DNA of 64,000 bases from Mycobacterium sp. (GTDB lineage: Bacteria > Actinomycetota > Actinomycetes > Mycobacteriales > Mycobacteriaceae). The stretch is from assembly GCA_003987775.1 (NCBI GenBank), contig RXJD01000065.1:1-64000 (forward strand). The letters run 5' to 3'. Made by a program: the position numbers and the translations under genes. Under the pieces are notes generated by a model, which made no database searches, was not told where the DNA came from, and saw only the letters and a program-made list of their open reading frames with translations. Each line of letters opens with the position of its first letter. Positions within the stretch are counted from its first letter, which is position 1. Below are positions 38,181 through 47,444 of this stretch, piece after piece.

Positions 38181-38823
38181 GAAGAAGACCGAGCAGGACC
38201 GCGAGTCCAGCCCGGGCACCGAACCTTTCGTGCCCGATTTCGACTCCGGCGAACTGCCGGTCGCTCCCAGGTACGACGCCGGTGAACCGTCCGTGCCGTT
38301 CGTCCCGGATTTCGACACCGACTCCCAACCGTTTCTGCCGCTGGCCGGCCTCGACGAGGAGCCGGTCAAGAAGGCGGGACCGGCGCCCGTCGTCGAGGAG
38401 GAGCCGAAGCCGGTTACGCCGGCCGCGGTGGCTCAGCCGGACGCCGGGCCGGATGCGCTGGCCGAGGCGCCCGGGCCGATCGCCGTTCCCGGCCGCTACC
38501 TCTACCTGAAATGGTGGAAGCTGGTCCTGGTGCTGTTCGGGGTGTGGTTCTTCGCGGCGGTCTTCGGGCTCAGCCTGTTCTACTGGTGGTACCACACCAT
38601 CGACAAGACGCCACCGGTGTTCGCGACCTTCGTGTACGTGCTGGCTTGCGCGGTGGCCGGCCCGGTTCTGGCGATGGTGCAATCCAAGCCCCTGGTCGCC
38701 GCTCTGGCCGTCGCCGTGATGTCGGCGCCGTTCGCCTCGGTCGCTGCCGCGGCACCCTTGTACGGGTCGTACTACTGCGAGCGGGTGACCACGCCGTGTG
38801 TGATGGGCGTAGTGCCCGAATAA
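38173..38823 (+). CDS. Membrane protein with acidic N-terminal domain (Rv0461 homologue)
   Basis: A 216-residue protein. Residues 1-115 are acidic, Pro-rich and probably unstructured, with a repeated [13 protein letters not shown] / [18 protein letters not shown] motif. The rest has three membrane segments ([60 protein letters not shown]) and a C-terminal [14 protein letters not shown] with two Cys. The function is unknown. It lies 22 bases before lpdC. Confidence 0.8.
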   Translation: MAEKKTEQDRESSPGTEPFVPDFDSGELPVAPRYDAGEPSVPFVPDFDTDSQPFLPLAGLDEEPVKKAGPAPVVEEEPKPVTPAAVAQPDAGPDALAEAPGPIAVPGRYLYLKWWKLVLVLFGVWFFAAVFGLSLFYWWYHTIDKTPPVFATFVYVLACAVAGPVLAMVQSKPLVAALAVAVMSAPFASVAAAAPLYGSYYCERVTTPCVMGVVPE

Positions 38824-38845
38824 TTGGGCGATTAGGGTTAGGGCC

Positions 38846-40240
38846 GTGACCCACTATGACGTCGTCGTTCTCGGAGCAGGTCCCGGCGGATACGTAGCAG
38901 CCATTCGTGCCGCACAGCTCGGGTTGAACACCGCAATCATCGAACCGAAGTATTGGGGCGGCGTCTGCCTCAACGTCGGTTGCATCCCGTCGAAGGCGTT
39001 GCTGCGCAACGCCGAGCTCGCCCACATCTTCACCAAGGAAGCCAAAGCCTTCGGCATCAGCGGAGAGGCGACCTTCGACTTCGGGGTGGCGTTCGACCGC
39101 AGCCGCAAGGTGGCCGACGGCCGGGTGGCCGGTGTGCACTACCTGATGAAGAAGAACAAGATCACCGAGATCCACGGGTACGGCAAGTTCACCGATGCCA
39201 ACACGATTTCGGTCGAGCTGAACGACGGCGGGACCGAAGAGGTCACGTTCGACAACGCCATCATCGCCACCGGTAGCAGCACTCGCCTGGTTCCGGGCAC
39301 GTCGCTGTCGGAAAACGTGGTGACCTACGAGAAGCTGATCATGACCCGCGAGCTGCCGAAGTCGGTGATCATCGCCGGCGCCGGCGCCATCGGCATGGAA
39401 TTCGGGTACGTGATGAAGAACTACGGCGTCGACGTCACCATCGTCGAGTTCCTGCCCCGAGCGCTGCCCAACGAGGACGCCGACTCCTCCAAGGAGATCG
39501 AGAAGGCGTTCAAGAAACTGGGCGTCAAGATCCTCACCGGCACCAAGGTGGAATCCATCACTGACAATGGTTCCGAGGTCACCGTGTCGGTGAGCAAGGA
39601 CGGCAAGAGCGAGGACCTCAAAGCCGAGAAAGTGTTGCAGGCCATCGGATTTGCGCCCAATGTCGAGGGCTACGGGCTGGACAAAGCCGGAGTGGGGCTC
39701 ACCGACCGCAAGGCGATCGGCATCACCGACTACATGCAGACTTCCGTGCCGCACATCTACGCCATCGGCGACGTCACCGGCAAGCTGATGCTGGCCCACG
39801 TCGCCGAGGCGATGGGTGTCGTGGCGGCCGAAACCATCGCCGGCGCAGAGACTTTGGCGCTGGGGGACTACCGGATGTTGCCGCGCGCCACGTTCTGTCA
39901 GCCCAATGTCGCCAGCTTCGGCCTCACCGAGGAGCAGGCTCGCGACGAAGGCTACGACGTGGTGGTGGCCAAGTTCCCGTTCACCGCCAACGCCAAGGCG
40001 CACGGTGTCGGCGACCCGAGCGGCTTCGTCAAGCTGATCGCCGACGCCAAGTACGGGGAGCTCATCGGTGGGCACCTGGTGGGTCACGACGTCTCCGAGC
40101 TGCTGCCGGAGCTCACGCTGGCGCAGAAGTGGGACCTGACCGCCAACGAACTGGCCCGCAATGTGCACACGCATCCGACCATGTCCGAGGCGCTGCAGGA
40201 GTGCTTCCACGGACTGATCGGGCACATGATCAATTTCTAG
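38846..40240 (+). CDS. lpdC: Dihydrolipoyl dehydrogenase
   Basis: The 464-residue E3 enzyme reoxidises dihydrolipoamide with NAD in pyruvate and related dehydrogenases, and in M. tuberculosis also in the peroxynitrite reductase complex. FAD motif [20 protein letters not shown] is at the start, the redox disulfide in [17 protein letters not shown], an NAD motif [16 protein letters not shown], and the C-terminal interface His/Glu in [12 protein letters not shown]. It is the full family length. The start is GTG at 38846. Confidence 0.97.
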   Translation: MTHYDVVVLGAGPGGYVAAIRAAQLGLNTAIIEPKYWGGVCLNVGCIPSKALLRNAELAHIFTKEAKAFGISGEATFDFGVAFDRSRKVADGRVAGVHYLMKKNKITEIHGYGKFTDANTISVELNDGGTEEVTFDNAIIATGSSTRLVPGTSLSENVVTYEKLIMTRELPKSVIIAGAGAIGMEFGYVMKNYGVDVTIVEFLPRALPNEDADSSKEIEKAFKKLGVKILTGTKVESITDNGSEVTVSVSKDGKSEDLKAEKVLQAIGFAPNVEGYGLDKAGVGLTDRKAIGITDYMQTSVPHIYAIGDVTGKLMLAHVAEAMGVVAAETIAGAETLALGDYRMLPRATFCQPNVASFGLTEEQARDEGYDVVVAKFPFTANAKAHGVGDPSGFVKLIADAKYGELIGGHLVGHDVSELLPELTLAQKWDLTANELARNVHTHPTMSEALQECFHGLIGHMINF

Positions 40241-40820
40241 AACTCGCGATGCGGGCGCGTGGGTGGCGGGACTTCCTGTCGGTCGTGACCTTTGCAGTCG
40301 GCCCATTGACGATCGGACCAGCCAGGAATCGGCCATCAGTTAAGGATTTCGGACGGCTCTCGGTCGTTGGTGAGGCGTGTGGATCTCGGTCAGCGCCACG
40401 AGTAGTCGTCAGCGAGTTGACCGTCTCCACGTCGCGGCCTAGCCCACTGGCACGGGCTCGGTCGACATACCGACACACCTTCTTGCGGTCAGTGTCCGAT
40501 AGCCGGGACACTTCCCGATCATTCCTTGCAGGACGGGAATTCTGCACAACTGCACCCCTGAAATTCACCGTACTTAACGATAATCCGGGCCAGTGCGCAA
40601 ATCCGCGCCAGCGAGCAAACAAACCTTCGGCCAACGGCCAAACCGACGCCGTCGAAATATCAAACGTCAGAGAATAGCGCCATGCCAGCTGGCGCGTTAA
40701 CGTCTCATCCGAGCTACTTCTTTGTGATTTACTACCGTCGCGTTTCAGGTGGATCAGTTCGCGTTCGTCTTCGCGCGATAATGGCCAAATTAGAGGCAAA
40801 CATACTGGTAGAGGGATAAC
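40241..40820. other. Region without an assigned gene after lpdC
   Basis: A 580-base stretch richer in A+T by eye than its neighbours, especially from 40520. Long open frames on both strands give low-complexity, Arg/Ser-rich products with no known motif, so none is annotated. The right end (from about 40770, GATAATGG) probably holds the promoter of the leader-lipoprotein pair. M. tuberculosis has Rv0463 directly after lpdC. Confidence 0.5.
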
Positions 40821-40877
40821 ATGACTCTCGCTGTTGTCCTTGCTGGACCTCTCGGAAAGAACGGAGTCAAAAGATGA
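40821..40877 (+). CDS. 18-residue leader-like ORF coupled to the lipoprotein gene
   Basis: ATG at 40821 reads MTLAVVLAGPLGKNGVKR and stops at TGA 40875-40877, which overlaps the ATG of the lipoprotein gene (ATGA, 40874-40877). A GAGGG (40811-40815) lies five bases upstream, an ideal ribosome site. Short hydrophobic then Gly/Lys. Function is probably in coupling or attenuating translation of the next gene; it could also be a chance frame. Confidence 0.45.
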   Translation: MTLAVVLAGPLGKNGVKR

Positions 40878-41032
40878 AGAGGCTGTCAACCATGCCGACT
40901 TACCGCAAACGGGGCGTTGTTGCGATAATGGTTGCCTTGCTATCTGTCACGACCTTGTCCGGTTGCAATAATCAACGATTTTGCTCAAACCCGCTGGACC
41001 TCGAATGCTATAAGAATAACAATGGACTTTAG
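40874..41032 (+). CDS. Small putative lipoprotein, 52 residues
   Basis: The product starts MKRLSTMPTYRKRGVVAIMV, has a hydrophobic core, and a lipobox LSGC at residues 28-31. Cleavage before Cys31 leaves a 22-residue lipid-linked peptide with two more Cys (37 and 45) ending KNNNGL; a disulfide loop is possible. GGAG at 40863-40866 sits seven bases before the start. Function unknown. It is in lower-GC DNA than its surroundings, with AT-rich codons (AAT, ATA, TTA-like), consistent with an acquired gene. Confidence 0.65.
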   Translation: MKRLSTMPTYRKRGVVAIMVALLSVTTLSGCNNQRFCSNPLDLECYKNNNGL

Positions 41033-41914
41033 TAAAAAGAATGGTGCGGGTGAGCGGACGTCTGCTTATCCCGTTGCATCGCATCGAGCGATTTGGTCCT
41101 GAGTTTCGCAGTTGCGGTGCGTAGCACGTCCGATATGCAGTCGCCGAGGTGCAGAACGCGGCCGGTCGATCGCGACGAGCAGGATCCCAGCCCGGAACTG
41201 CGGCGTTCGCTCGGTTGTCCAGTCGACAGTGATCGCGCCGGTGCGCGCCTGCGCTCGGGCCGAGCGGGCCATGGTCGACCATCAGGTCCACTAACCCGGT
41301 CTCCCGCGGATTGAGCCGCGGCCACCGGCGCTCGTCCCGCGCGCAGGCGTCACTGGGCTCCGCGGCGCGCCTCGTCGATGGCGCGTGTGGTTTATACGAG
41401 TGGCGCGCACCCGGGCCGCGACCTCGCCCGCCGGTTTCGGACTCCCACGAATCCGGTTCCTCACTGTGAACCCGTTGACGTGCAGGTAGCGATTTCAGCG
41501 GCGGCGCCGGCGGTTGCATGGACGGTTGCCCGCTGCGCCGAACGGACAATCGAATGCTGCGTCGACCTGCCGGGCGGCAGCGTCGGCACACGCAACGTCT
41601 GTAGCGGAAATTCCACAGCTCTTCAGCGCTCGGAGTTGTCCGCCGCTGGTACATGGCACCGTTGCGTGGCCTGTTTCGCCCAGCGGCCGGGCGGCCTGCG
41701 CGAAGTTGTGTGGGCATGAACGCATCGAGGGTACTCGGCAGCTGACGGCTTTCTATGAATACAGCCAGCGATAGACACCGGCTCATTGACGAAGAATTTT
41801 TCGTAATCTAACTTTCGTGTTAGGTGGGGCGGTGCGGGTGCGTCGGCGAGGAAACTCGCCGTCGCTGGCTGCCTCGTCCGCTCCGCCGCTCCAACAACCT
41901 GAGGGCGGAAACAC
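41033..41914. other. Unassigned region, possibly decayed coding DNA
   Basis: An 882-base stretch. Frames of 60-280 codons exist on both strands but switch frame, are Arg/Pro-rich and carry no motif or ribosome site I can support. On the minus strand short plausible stretches (for example ITVDWTTERTPQFRAGILLV) lie in different frames, which could be a decayed gene. The last about 130 bases probably include the promoter of the secreted-protein gene. Confidence 0.4.
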
Positions 41915-42361
41915 ATGAGGTTCAACATTTTTCCCGCGTCAATCGCTCTACTCTTCGGGTTGGGGCTGGGCGCGGCACCACAGGCCGCGGCCGAGAATCC
42001 GACGATGAACGGTGTCTACCACTACGCCGACGAGGACGGAGACTCGGGCACGTGGACGATCACCACCACCTGCAGCCCCGCCTGCGTCGCCCATGTGACC
42101 ACCGGGTCGGGCCGCAGCTTCGACGCCCGGCTGGAGAACGGCCGCTATGTCAGCAACCGGATCATCATGGACGGCCTGGAATGCCCTTCCTACTTCATCG
42201 GTGAACTCGTACTCGGCGGCCGCAGTCATCCGGTGAACGTCACGCAATGGTGGGACCCGGCCACGCTCACCGGCGAAGTGGACTTCGCCCACCCCTCATC
42301 GGTGGCGCCCTGCACCCTCGATGACCACCACGACAGGTTCACCCTCACCCCGATCGGCTGA
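41915..42361 (+). CDS. Secreted mycobacterial protein, unknown function
   Basis: A 148-residue product with a signal peptide (MRFNIFPASIALLFGLGLGA, cleavage near PQAAAE at about residue 26) and a mature beta-rich domain: GVYHYADEDGDSGTWTITTT, Cys in TTCSPACVAHV, LECPSYF and APCTLDD. Four Cys allow two disulfides. Similar small secreted mycobacterial proteins have repeated TWTI-type strands, but no function is known. It is not in the M. tuberculosis order between lpdC and Rv0463. Confidence 0.8.
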   Translation: MRFNIFPASIALLFGLGLGAAPQAAAENPTMNGVYHYADEDGDSGTWTITTTCSPACVAHVTTGSGRSFDARLENGRYVSNRIIMDGLECPSYFIGELVLGGRSHPVNVTQWWDPATLTGEVDFAHPSSVAPCTLDDHHDRFTLTPIG

Positions 42362-42419
42362 CCGCAGACCTTCCGCGGCGGCCGCTCACCGCGGCGGGAG
42401 ATACCATCGCCAGGTGTTC

Positions 42420-42713
42420 ATGTCCCGCAACGAGGAGCCGCGGCACAGTGCCGTCGTGATCGGCGCGATCGGGGGATTGCTCGTCGGCTACGTCCTCTGG
42501 CTGGCTGCGATCACCATCGGCGACGATCTCACGACGGTCGGCACATGGAGCCTGGCGGTGCTGGTGGTGTCGGGTGCAATCGCGGTCGGCGCGGTGATCT
42601 GCGGCTTGCTGATGCGCTGGCGTCGCCGATACGGATGGTCTGCGTTCGCCTTCGGTGTTCCGGTGCTTCCCGTGGCGCTGACCCTGGCCGTGCTGGCCAA
42701 CCTGTATCTCTGA
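42420..42713 (+). CDS. Small membrane protein (Rv0463 homologue)
   Basis: A 97-residue product, the same length as Rv0463, starting MSRNEEPRHSAVVIGAIGGL. Three hydrophobic segments (VIGAIGGLLVGYVLWLAAIT, LAVLVVSGAIAVGAVICGLL, FGVPVLPVALTLAVLANLYL) are separated by short polar loops. The function is unknown. It ends two bases from the convergent AhpD-like gene. Confidence 0.8.
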   Translation: MSRNEEPRHSAVVIGAIGGLLVGYVLWLAAITIGDDLTTVGTWSLAVLVVSGAIAVGAVICGLLMRWRRRYGWSAFAFGVPVLPVALTLAVLANLYL

Positions 42714-42715
42714 CG

Positions 42716-43282
42716 CTACCGCGGGTTGTCCAGCGGAATCCTCAGTGCGGTGATCGTCGCGGCCAGCCCGTCGTACTGCGTGGCGAGCATGCAGAATTCG
42801 ATCAGCCGGGCCCGGTTGAGGTGAGCCGCCAGTTGCCGCCAGGTCTCCTCGGAGATGGTGCGGTCCTTGATCAGCTCGTCGGTCGCGTTCAACAGCGCCT
42901 GCTGGCGGGCGCTGAGCACCTTGCGGGGCCCGTCTCCCGGTGGTGCCTCGGGCCAGGCGAAAATGGTGGCCTGCGTCTGGGCGTCCAACCCCGCCTTGCG
43001 TGCCATCCCGCGATGATGCTGCAGTTCGTATTCGCAGGACCGCAGATGGCCGACCCGCAGAATGACCAGCTCGGTGTCGATGGTCGGCAACCGTCCCCGC
43101 ATCAGGCGCCCGGAATAGATCGCCCACGTCCAGAACAGGCCCTGGCGGGAACCGAGCGTGGTGAACAGATGCATCTCGGGTGCGCCCACCTTGCGCGCGG
43201 CGAGCTTCGCGACCACCCAGTTGATCGGACCCAGCTGGCGGAACCGGCCGGGTGGGATGCGGGCGACCTGATTGCCGGTCAT
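42716..43282 (-). CDS. AhpD-like/carboxymuconolactone decarboxylase family protein (Rv0464c homologue)
   Basis: A 188-residue helical protein. VILRVGHLRSCEYELQHHRG is the CMD-family active-site region; it has a single Cys in the place of the AhpD Cys-x-x-Cys, followed by His residues, so a thiol-linked activity is likely but not the AhpD disulfide. The ATG at 43282 overlaps the ramB stop (ATGA), so both are one leftward unit. Confidence 0.85.
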   Translation of the reverse strand: MTGNQVARIPPGRFRQLGPINWVVAKLAARKVGAPEMHLFTTLGSRQGLFWTWAIYSGRLMRGRLPTIDTELVILRVGHLRSCEYELQHHRGMARKAGLDAQTQATIFAWPEAPPGDGPRKVLSARQQALLNATDELIKDRTISEETWRQLAAHLNRARLIEFCMLATQYDGLAATITALRIPLDNPR

Positions 43283-44706
43283 GCTTGCTTGACCAGGTAG
43301 GGGGAGACGGTGCTGCGGTGCTCGTCGATATCGAGCGCACGGCCCAGCGCCGGGAACGCCCGCTGCGGACAGTTGTCGCGTTCGCACACCCGGCAACCCG
43401 CGCCGATCGGCGTAGCAATCATTTTCAGGTCCCCAGACAAGCTCAGCCCCTCTGAGTAGACGAGTCGGTGCGCATGACGAAGTTCGCAGCCGAGCCCGAT
43501 CGCGAAGGTTTTTCCGGGCTGACCATACCGGGCCGCGCGCCGTTCGACGGTACGGGCCACCCACATGTAATTGCGCCCGTCCGGCATCTGAGCGATCTGC
43601 ACCAGGATCTTGCCGGGGTTGGCGAAGGTCTCGTAGACGTTCCACAACGGGCAGGTGCCGCCGGTGGAGGAGAAGTGAAACCCGGTGGCGGACTGACGCT
43701 TTGACATGTTGCCGGCGCGGTCGACCCGGACGAATGACAGCGGTACGCCGCGCATCGAGGGGCGTTGCAACGTGGAAAGCCGGTGCGCGATGGTCTCGTA
43801 GCTGATCTGGTAGAAGGCCGACAGCCGTTCGACGTCGTAGCGGAAATTCTCGGCGACGTCGTGGAATTGGCGGTAGGGCAGCACCGCGGCGGCGGCGAAG
43901 TAGTTCGCCAGCCCCAGCCGGGCCAGCGTTCGCGACTCGTCGCTGGTGAACTTGCCGTCGGTGACCATGGTGTCGATCAGGTCGCCGTATTCGAGGTAGG
44001 CCAGCTCGGCCGCCATCTTGAACACCTGCTGCCCGGAGGCAAGGTGATTGCTCATCTCCAGCGTTTTGGTCGCAGGGTCGTAGCGGTGCAGCACCGTGTC
44101 GCCGAGATCGATGCGCCTGGTGATGTGGACTCCGTGAACCTCGGTGAGCCGGCGGGTCAGTTCCCGCGCCAGATCCCCGTGGTGCATCCGCATCTTGACG
44201 GTGAGTTCCTCGGCCGCGGTGTCCAGCTCATGCAGGTAGTTCTGGCGTTCGTAGAAGTAGTCGCGCACCTCTTCGTGGGGCATCGTGATCGACCCGCTCC
44301 CGCTGCTGCCGTCGAAGTAGCGCTCCTCGGTGGCGGCAGCCAGTTGGGCGGTGGTGATCCGGTAGCGCCGGTGCAGGTTGACCATCGCGCGAGCCAGGCT
44401 CGGGTGGGTGTTGACCATCTCGGCGATCTCGGTCGGGTCCACCTCGATGTCCAGGTCGCGGTCCATGGTCACCTCGCGCAGCTCGGCGACCAGGCGGGTG
44501 TCGTCCTGGGAGGCGAAGAAGGTGGCATCCACCCCGAACACCTCGGTGATCCGCAGCAGCACCGCCACGGTCAGGGGGCGGACGTCGTGCTCGATCTGGT
44601 TGAGATAACTGGGTGAGATGTCGAGCATCTGAGCCAACGCGGCCTGGCTGAATCCGCGTTCGCTGCGAAGCTGGCGCACGCGCGCGCCGACGAACGTTTT
44701 AGACAC
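43279..44706 (-). CDS. ramB: Transcriptional regulator RamB
   Basis: RamB controls acetate and glyoxylate-cycle genes; in M. tuberculosis it represses icl1. The 475-residue protein has an N-terminal XRE helix-turn-helix (FVGARVRQLRSERGFSQAAL ... ISPSYLNQIEHDVRPLTVAV), a middle ImmA/IrrE-like peptidase-fold domain, and a C-terminal short-chain-fatty-acid regulator domain with the Cys cluster CRVCERDNCPQRAFP. Its target icl1 lies 1.3 kb downstream on the other strand. A TTGCGAA motif close to its own start suggests autoregulation. Confidence 0.95.
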   Translation of the reverse strand: MSKTFVGARVRQLRSERGFSQAALAQMLDISPSYLNQIEHDVRPLTVAVLLRITEVFGVDATFFASQDDTRLVAELREVTMDRDLDIEVDPTEIAEMVNTHPSLARAMVNLHRRYRITTAQLAAATEERYFDGSSGSGSITMPHEEVRDYFYERQNYLHELDTAAEELTVKMRMHHGDLARELTRRLTEVHGVHITRRIDLGDTVLHRYDPATKTLEMSNHLASGQQVFKMAAELAYLEYGDLIDTMVTDGKFTSDESRTLARLGLANYFAAAAVLPYRQFHDVAENFRYDVERLSAFYQISYETIAHRLSTLQRPSMRGVPLSFVRVDRAGNMSKRQSATGFHFSSTGGTCPLWNVYETFANPGKILVQIAQMPDGRNYMWVARTVERRAARYGQPGKTFAIGLGCELRHAHRLVYSEGLSLSGDLKMIATPIGAGCRVCERDNCPQRAFPALGRALDIDEHRSTVSPYLVKQA

Positions 44707-44726
44707 TCTGACCAGCGTAGTCGTGG

Positions 44727-44733
44727 TTGCGAA
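44727..44733 (-). promoter_or_regulatory. RamB-like motif before ramB
   Basis: TTGCGAA on the plus strand is TTCGCAA on the minus strand, the same heptamer that occurs three times before icl1. It lies about 21 bases before the ramB start, where a bound repressor could block transcription. Confidence 0.4.
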
Positions 44734-44883
44734 GACTTGCTTTGCAGACTTGGCAGGCGGCTCGACACCGGTATGGCCATCGGTGATGCGATTGGTCTTT
44801 AGCAGGCGTCGTTGGCATGATTCGCTTCGAAGTCCCCAGGGTTAACCTGGTTTTCGCACGAGGAGGAAACGGGGAGCAGCGCC

Positions 44884-45678
44884 GTGAGCCTGGACAAAAA
44901 GTTGATGCCGGTGCCCGACGGTAGCCCCGATGTCTTTGATCGCGAGTGGCCGCTGCGCGTCGGTGACATCGACCGAACCGGGCGGTTGCGGTTAGACGCG
45001 GCATGCCGGCACATCCAGGACATCGGGCAGGACCAGCTGCGTGAGATGGGCTTCGAGGAGACCCACCCGCTCTGGATCGTGCGGCGAACGATGGTGGACC
45101 TGATCCGCCCCATCGAGTTCCAGGACATGCTGCGCTGCCGGCGCTGGTGTTCGGGCACCTCCAACCGGTGGTGCGAGATGCGGGTCCGCATCGACGGACG
45201 CAAAGGCGGGCTGATCGAGTCCGAGGCGTTCTGGATCCACGTGAACAAGGAAACCGAGATGCCGGCGCGCATCGCCGACGACTTCCTCGCCGGTCTGCAC
45301 AAGACCACCACGGTAGAGCGGCTGCGCTGGAAGGGTTACCTCAAGCCCGGTGGCCGCGATGACGCAACCGAGATCCACGAGTTCCCCGTGCGGGTGACCG
45401 ACATCGACCTGTTCGACCACATGAACAACTCGGTCTACTGGAGCGTGGTCGAGGACTACCTGGCCTCCCACCCCGAGCTGATGACCCTGCCCCTGCGCGT
45501 GACCATCGAGCACGAGGCGCCCGTCGCGCTGGGCGACAAGCTGGAGATCATCTCGCACGTGCACCCCGCCGGTTCGACCGACCAGTTCGGTTCCGAGCTC
45601 GCGGACCGGACTGTTACAACGCTCACATATGCGGTCGGCGACGAGACGAAAGCCGTCGCCGCGCTGTTCACTCTTTAA
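44884..45678 (+). CDS. Acyl-ACP thioesterase family protein (Rv0466 homologue)
   Basis: A 264-residue double hot-dog thioesterase. The first half contains DRTGRLRLDAACRHIQDIGQ and the second RVTDIDLFDHMNNSVYWSVV, with the Asp/Asn/His residues of FatA-type enzymes. It should release fatty acids from acyl-carrier protein or CoA. The start GTG at 44884 follows GAGGA at about 44861. It lies upstream of icl1 in the same direction with about 300 bases between them. Confidence 0.85.
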   Translation: MSLDKKLMPVPDGSPDVFDREWPLRVGDIDRTGRLRLDAACRHIQDIGQDQLREMGFEETHPLWIVRRTMVDLIRPIEFQDMLRCRRWCSGTSNRWCEMRVRIDGRKGGLIESEAFWIHVNKETEMPARIADDFLAGLHKTTTVERLRWKGYLKPGGRDDATEIHEFPVRVTDIDLFDHMNNSVYWSVVEDYLASHPELMTLPLRVTIEHEAPVALGDKLEIISHVHPAGSTDQFGSELADRTVTTLTYAVGDETKAVAALFTL

Positions 45679-45740
45679 CCGGACAAGCGTCCCGGTAAAT
45701 TGCCGATGACCTGCAGGTTTCTGTTACCGGCCGGTAGCTT

Positions 45741-45813
45741 CTGAACCGGTTCAGTAGTTCGCCAGCTTCGCAACCTTCGCAAAATGACCACAGGTCATAG
45801 CCAAAATTCGCAA
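45741..45813 (+). promoter_or_regulatory. Control region of icl1 with several operator-like motifs
   Basis: Within the 306-base gap before icl1 are a perfect 14-base palindrome CTGAACCGGTTCAG (45741-45754), the heptamer TTCGCAA at 45767, 45776 and 45807, and ATGACC-ACA-GGTCAT (45784-45798). The heptamer resembles the TTTGCAAA-like RamB sites. Two more ATCGCAAG motifs lie near 45930. AAGGAG at 45972-45977 is the ribosome site. Confidence 0.6.
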
Positions 45814-45984
45814 GTGAAATGGGTGGACCAGCGGGAATGCACTGTGCCATGGTCGAGTTAGCACATCAGTGAAGTCGAGGCGAAGTTAAACCTCTAGCTT
45901 CGATCCGCACCGCGGTGGCTTGCTTCATCGCAAGACCCATCGCAAGCAAATTTCAGTCAAAGAATGACCGTAAGGAGCAGCCCC

Positions 45985-47271
45985 ATGTCCGAAGTCGGCA
46001 CCCCGAAGAGCGCTGAGCAGATCCAGCACGACTGGGACCACAACCCCCGCTGGAAGGGCGTCAAGCGCACCTACACCCCGCAGGACGTCGTGGCGCTGCA
46101 GGGTCACGTCGTCGAGGAGCACACCCTCGCCCGCCGCGGCGCCGAGGTGCTCTGGGAGCAGCTGCACGAGATGGACTTCGTCAACGCGCTGGGCGCGCTG
46201 ACCGGCAACATGGCCGTCCAGCAGGTCCGCGCCGGCCTGAAGGCGATCTACCTGTCGGGTTGGCAGGTCGCCGGTGACGCCAACCTCTCCGGCCACACCT
46301 ACCCCGACCAGAGCCTCTACCCCGCCAACTCGGTGCCGCAGGTCGTGCGTCGCATCAACAACGCACTGCTTCGCGCCGACGAGATCGCCAAGGTCGAGGG
46401 CGACCGTTCGGTGGACAACTGGCTGGCTCCGATCGTCGCCGACGGTGAGGCCGGCTTCGGTGGCGCGCTGAACGTCTACGAGCTGCAGAAAGCGATGATC
46501 GCCGCCGGTGTCGCGGGTTCGCACTGGGAAGACCAGCTGGCCTCGGAGAAGAAGTGTGGCCACCTGGGCGGCAAGGTGCTGATCCCCACCCAGCAGCACA
46601 TCCGCACCCTGACCTCGGCCCGTCTGGCGGCTGACGTCGCTGGCGTTCCCACGGTCGTCATCGCGCGCACCGACGCCGAGGCCGCCACGCTGATCACCTC
46701 CGACGTCGACGAGCGGGACCGCCCGTTCATCACCGGCGAGCGCACCAACGAAGGCTTCTACCGCATCAAGAACGGTCTGGAGCCCTGCATCGCCCGCGCC
46801 AAGGCCTACGCACCCTTCTCCGACCTGATCTGGATGGAGACCGGTACCCCGGACCTGGAGCTGGCCAAGAAGTTCGCCGAGGGCGTCAAGAGCGAGTTCC
46901 CCGACCAGCTGCTGGCCTACAACTGCTCGCCGTCGTTCAACTGGAAGAAGCACCTCGACGACGACACGATCGCCAAGTTCCAGAAGGAGCTCGGTGCGAT
47001 GGGCTTCAAGTTCCAGTTCATCACGCTGGCCGGCTTCCACGCCCTGAACTACTCGATGTTCGATCTGGCCCACGGCTACGCCCGCAAGCAGATGAGCGCG
47101 TACGTCGAGCTGCAGGAGCGCGAGTTCGCTGCCGAGGAGCGCGGCTACACCGCCACCAAGCACCAGCGCGAGGTGGGCGCCGGTTACTTCGACCGGATCG
47201 CCACGACCGTCGACCCGACTTCGTCGACGACGGCTCTGGCCGGCTCGACCGAAGAGGGCCAGTTTCACTGA
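45985..47271 (+). CDS. icl1: Isocitrate lyase 1
   Basis: The 428-residue enzyme splits isocitrate to glyoxylate and succinate in the glyoxylate shunt, and acts as methylisocitrate lyase in mycobacteria growing on odd-chain fatty acids and cholesterol. The catalytic loop KKCGHLGGK is near residue 190. [15 protein letters not shown] and the C-terminal lid are present, and the length is that of prokaryotic-type ICL1. AAGGAG lies seven bases before the ATG at 45985. A terminator hairpin follows. RamB lies upstream. Confidence 0.98.
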   Translation: MSEVGTPKSAEQIQHDWDHNPRWKGVKRTYTPQDVVALQGHVVEEHTLARRGAEVLWEQLHEMDFVNALGALTGNMAVQQVRAGLKAIYLSGWQVAGDANLSGHTYPDQSLYPANSVPQVVRRINNALLRADEIAKVEGDRSVDNWLAPIVADGEAGFGGALNVYELQKAMIAAGVAGSHWEDQLASEKKCGHLGGKVLIPTQQHIRTLTSARLAADVAGVPTVVIARTDAEAATLITSDVDERDRPFITGERTNEGFYRIKNGLEPCIARAKAYAPFSDLIWMETGTPDLELAKKFAEGVKSEFPDQLLAYNCSPSFNWKKHLDDDTIAKFQKELGAMGFKFQFITLAGFHALNYSMFDLAHGYARKQMSAYVELQEREFAAEERGYTATKHQREVGAGYFDRIATTVDPTSSTTALAGSTEEGQFH

Positions 47272-47377
47272 GCCGAGAGGTTCAGTCACTTGGCCGCGCC
47301 GGGCGTGAACTGACTGCGAGTTTCGGCCGAATCCTCGCCATGACGTCACGCTCGCGGTCCGCGGAGATGAAGTAGCG

Positions 47378-47410
47378 TAGGCCCCGCCCAGGCAACCTGG
47401 GCGGGGCCTA
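47378..47410 (+). terminator. Strong hairpin between icl1 and fadB2
   Basis: TAGGCCCCGCCCAGG (47378-47392) and CCTGGGCGGGGCCTA (47396-47410) are perfect 15-bp arms around a three-base loop. There is no long T tract after it, which is common for mycobacterial terminators. It is about 107 bases after the icl1 stop and 34 bases before fadB2. Confidence 0.82.
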
Positions 47411-47444
47411 TTGCGGTGCAAACACAGACTCGGGAGAGACGACA

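Noticed and set aside
40230..40889. 219-codon minus-strand frame after lpdC
   Set aside because: No known motif, unusual Ser/Arg composition, overlaps the leader ORF and the lpdC end; not enough support to call a gene.
40947..41786. 279-codon minus-strand frame in the unassigned region
   Set aside because: Arg/Pro-rich with no domain, spans the lipoprotein gene; similar fragments in other frames suggest decay or chance.
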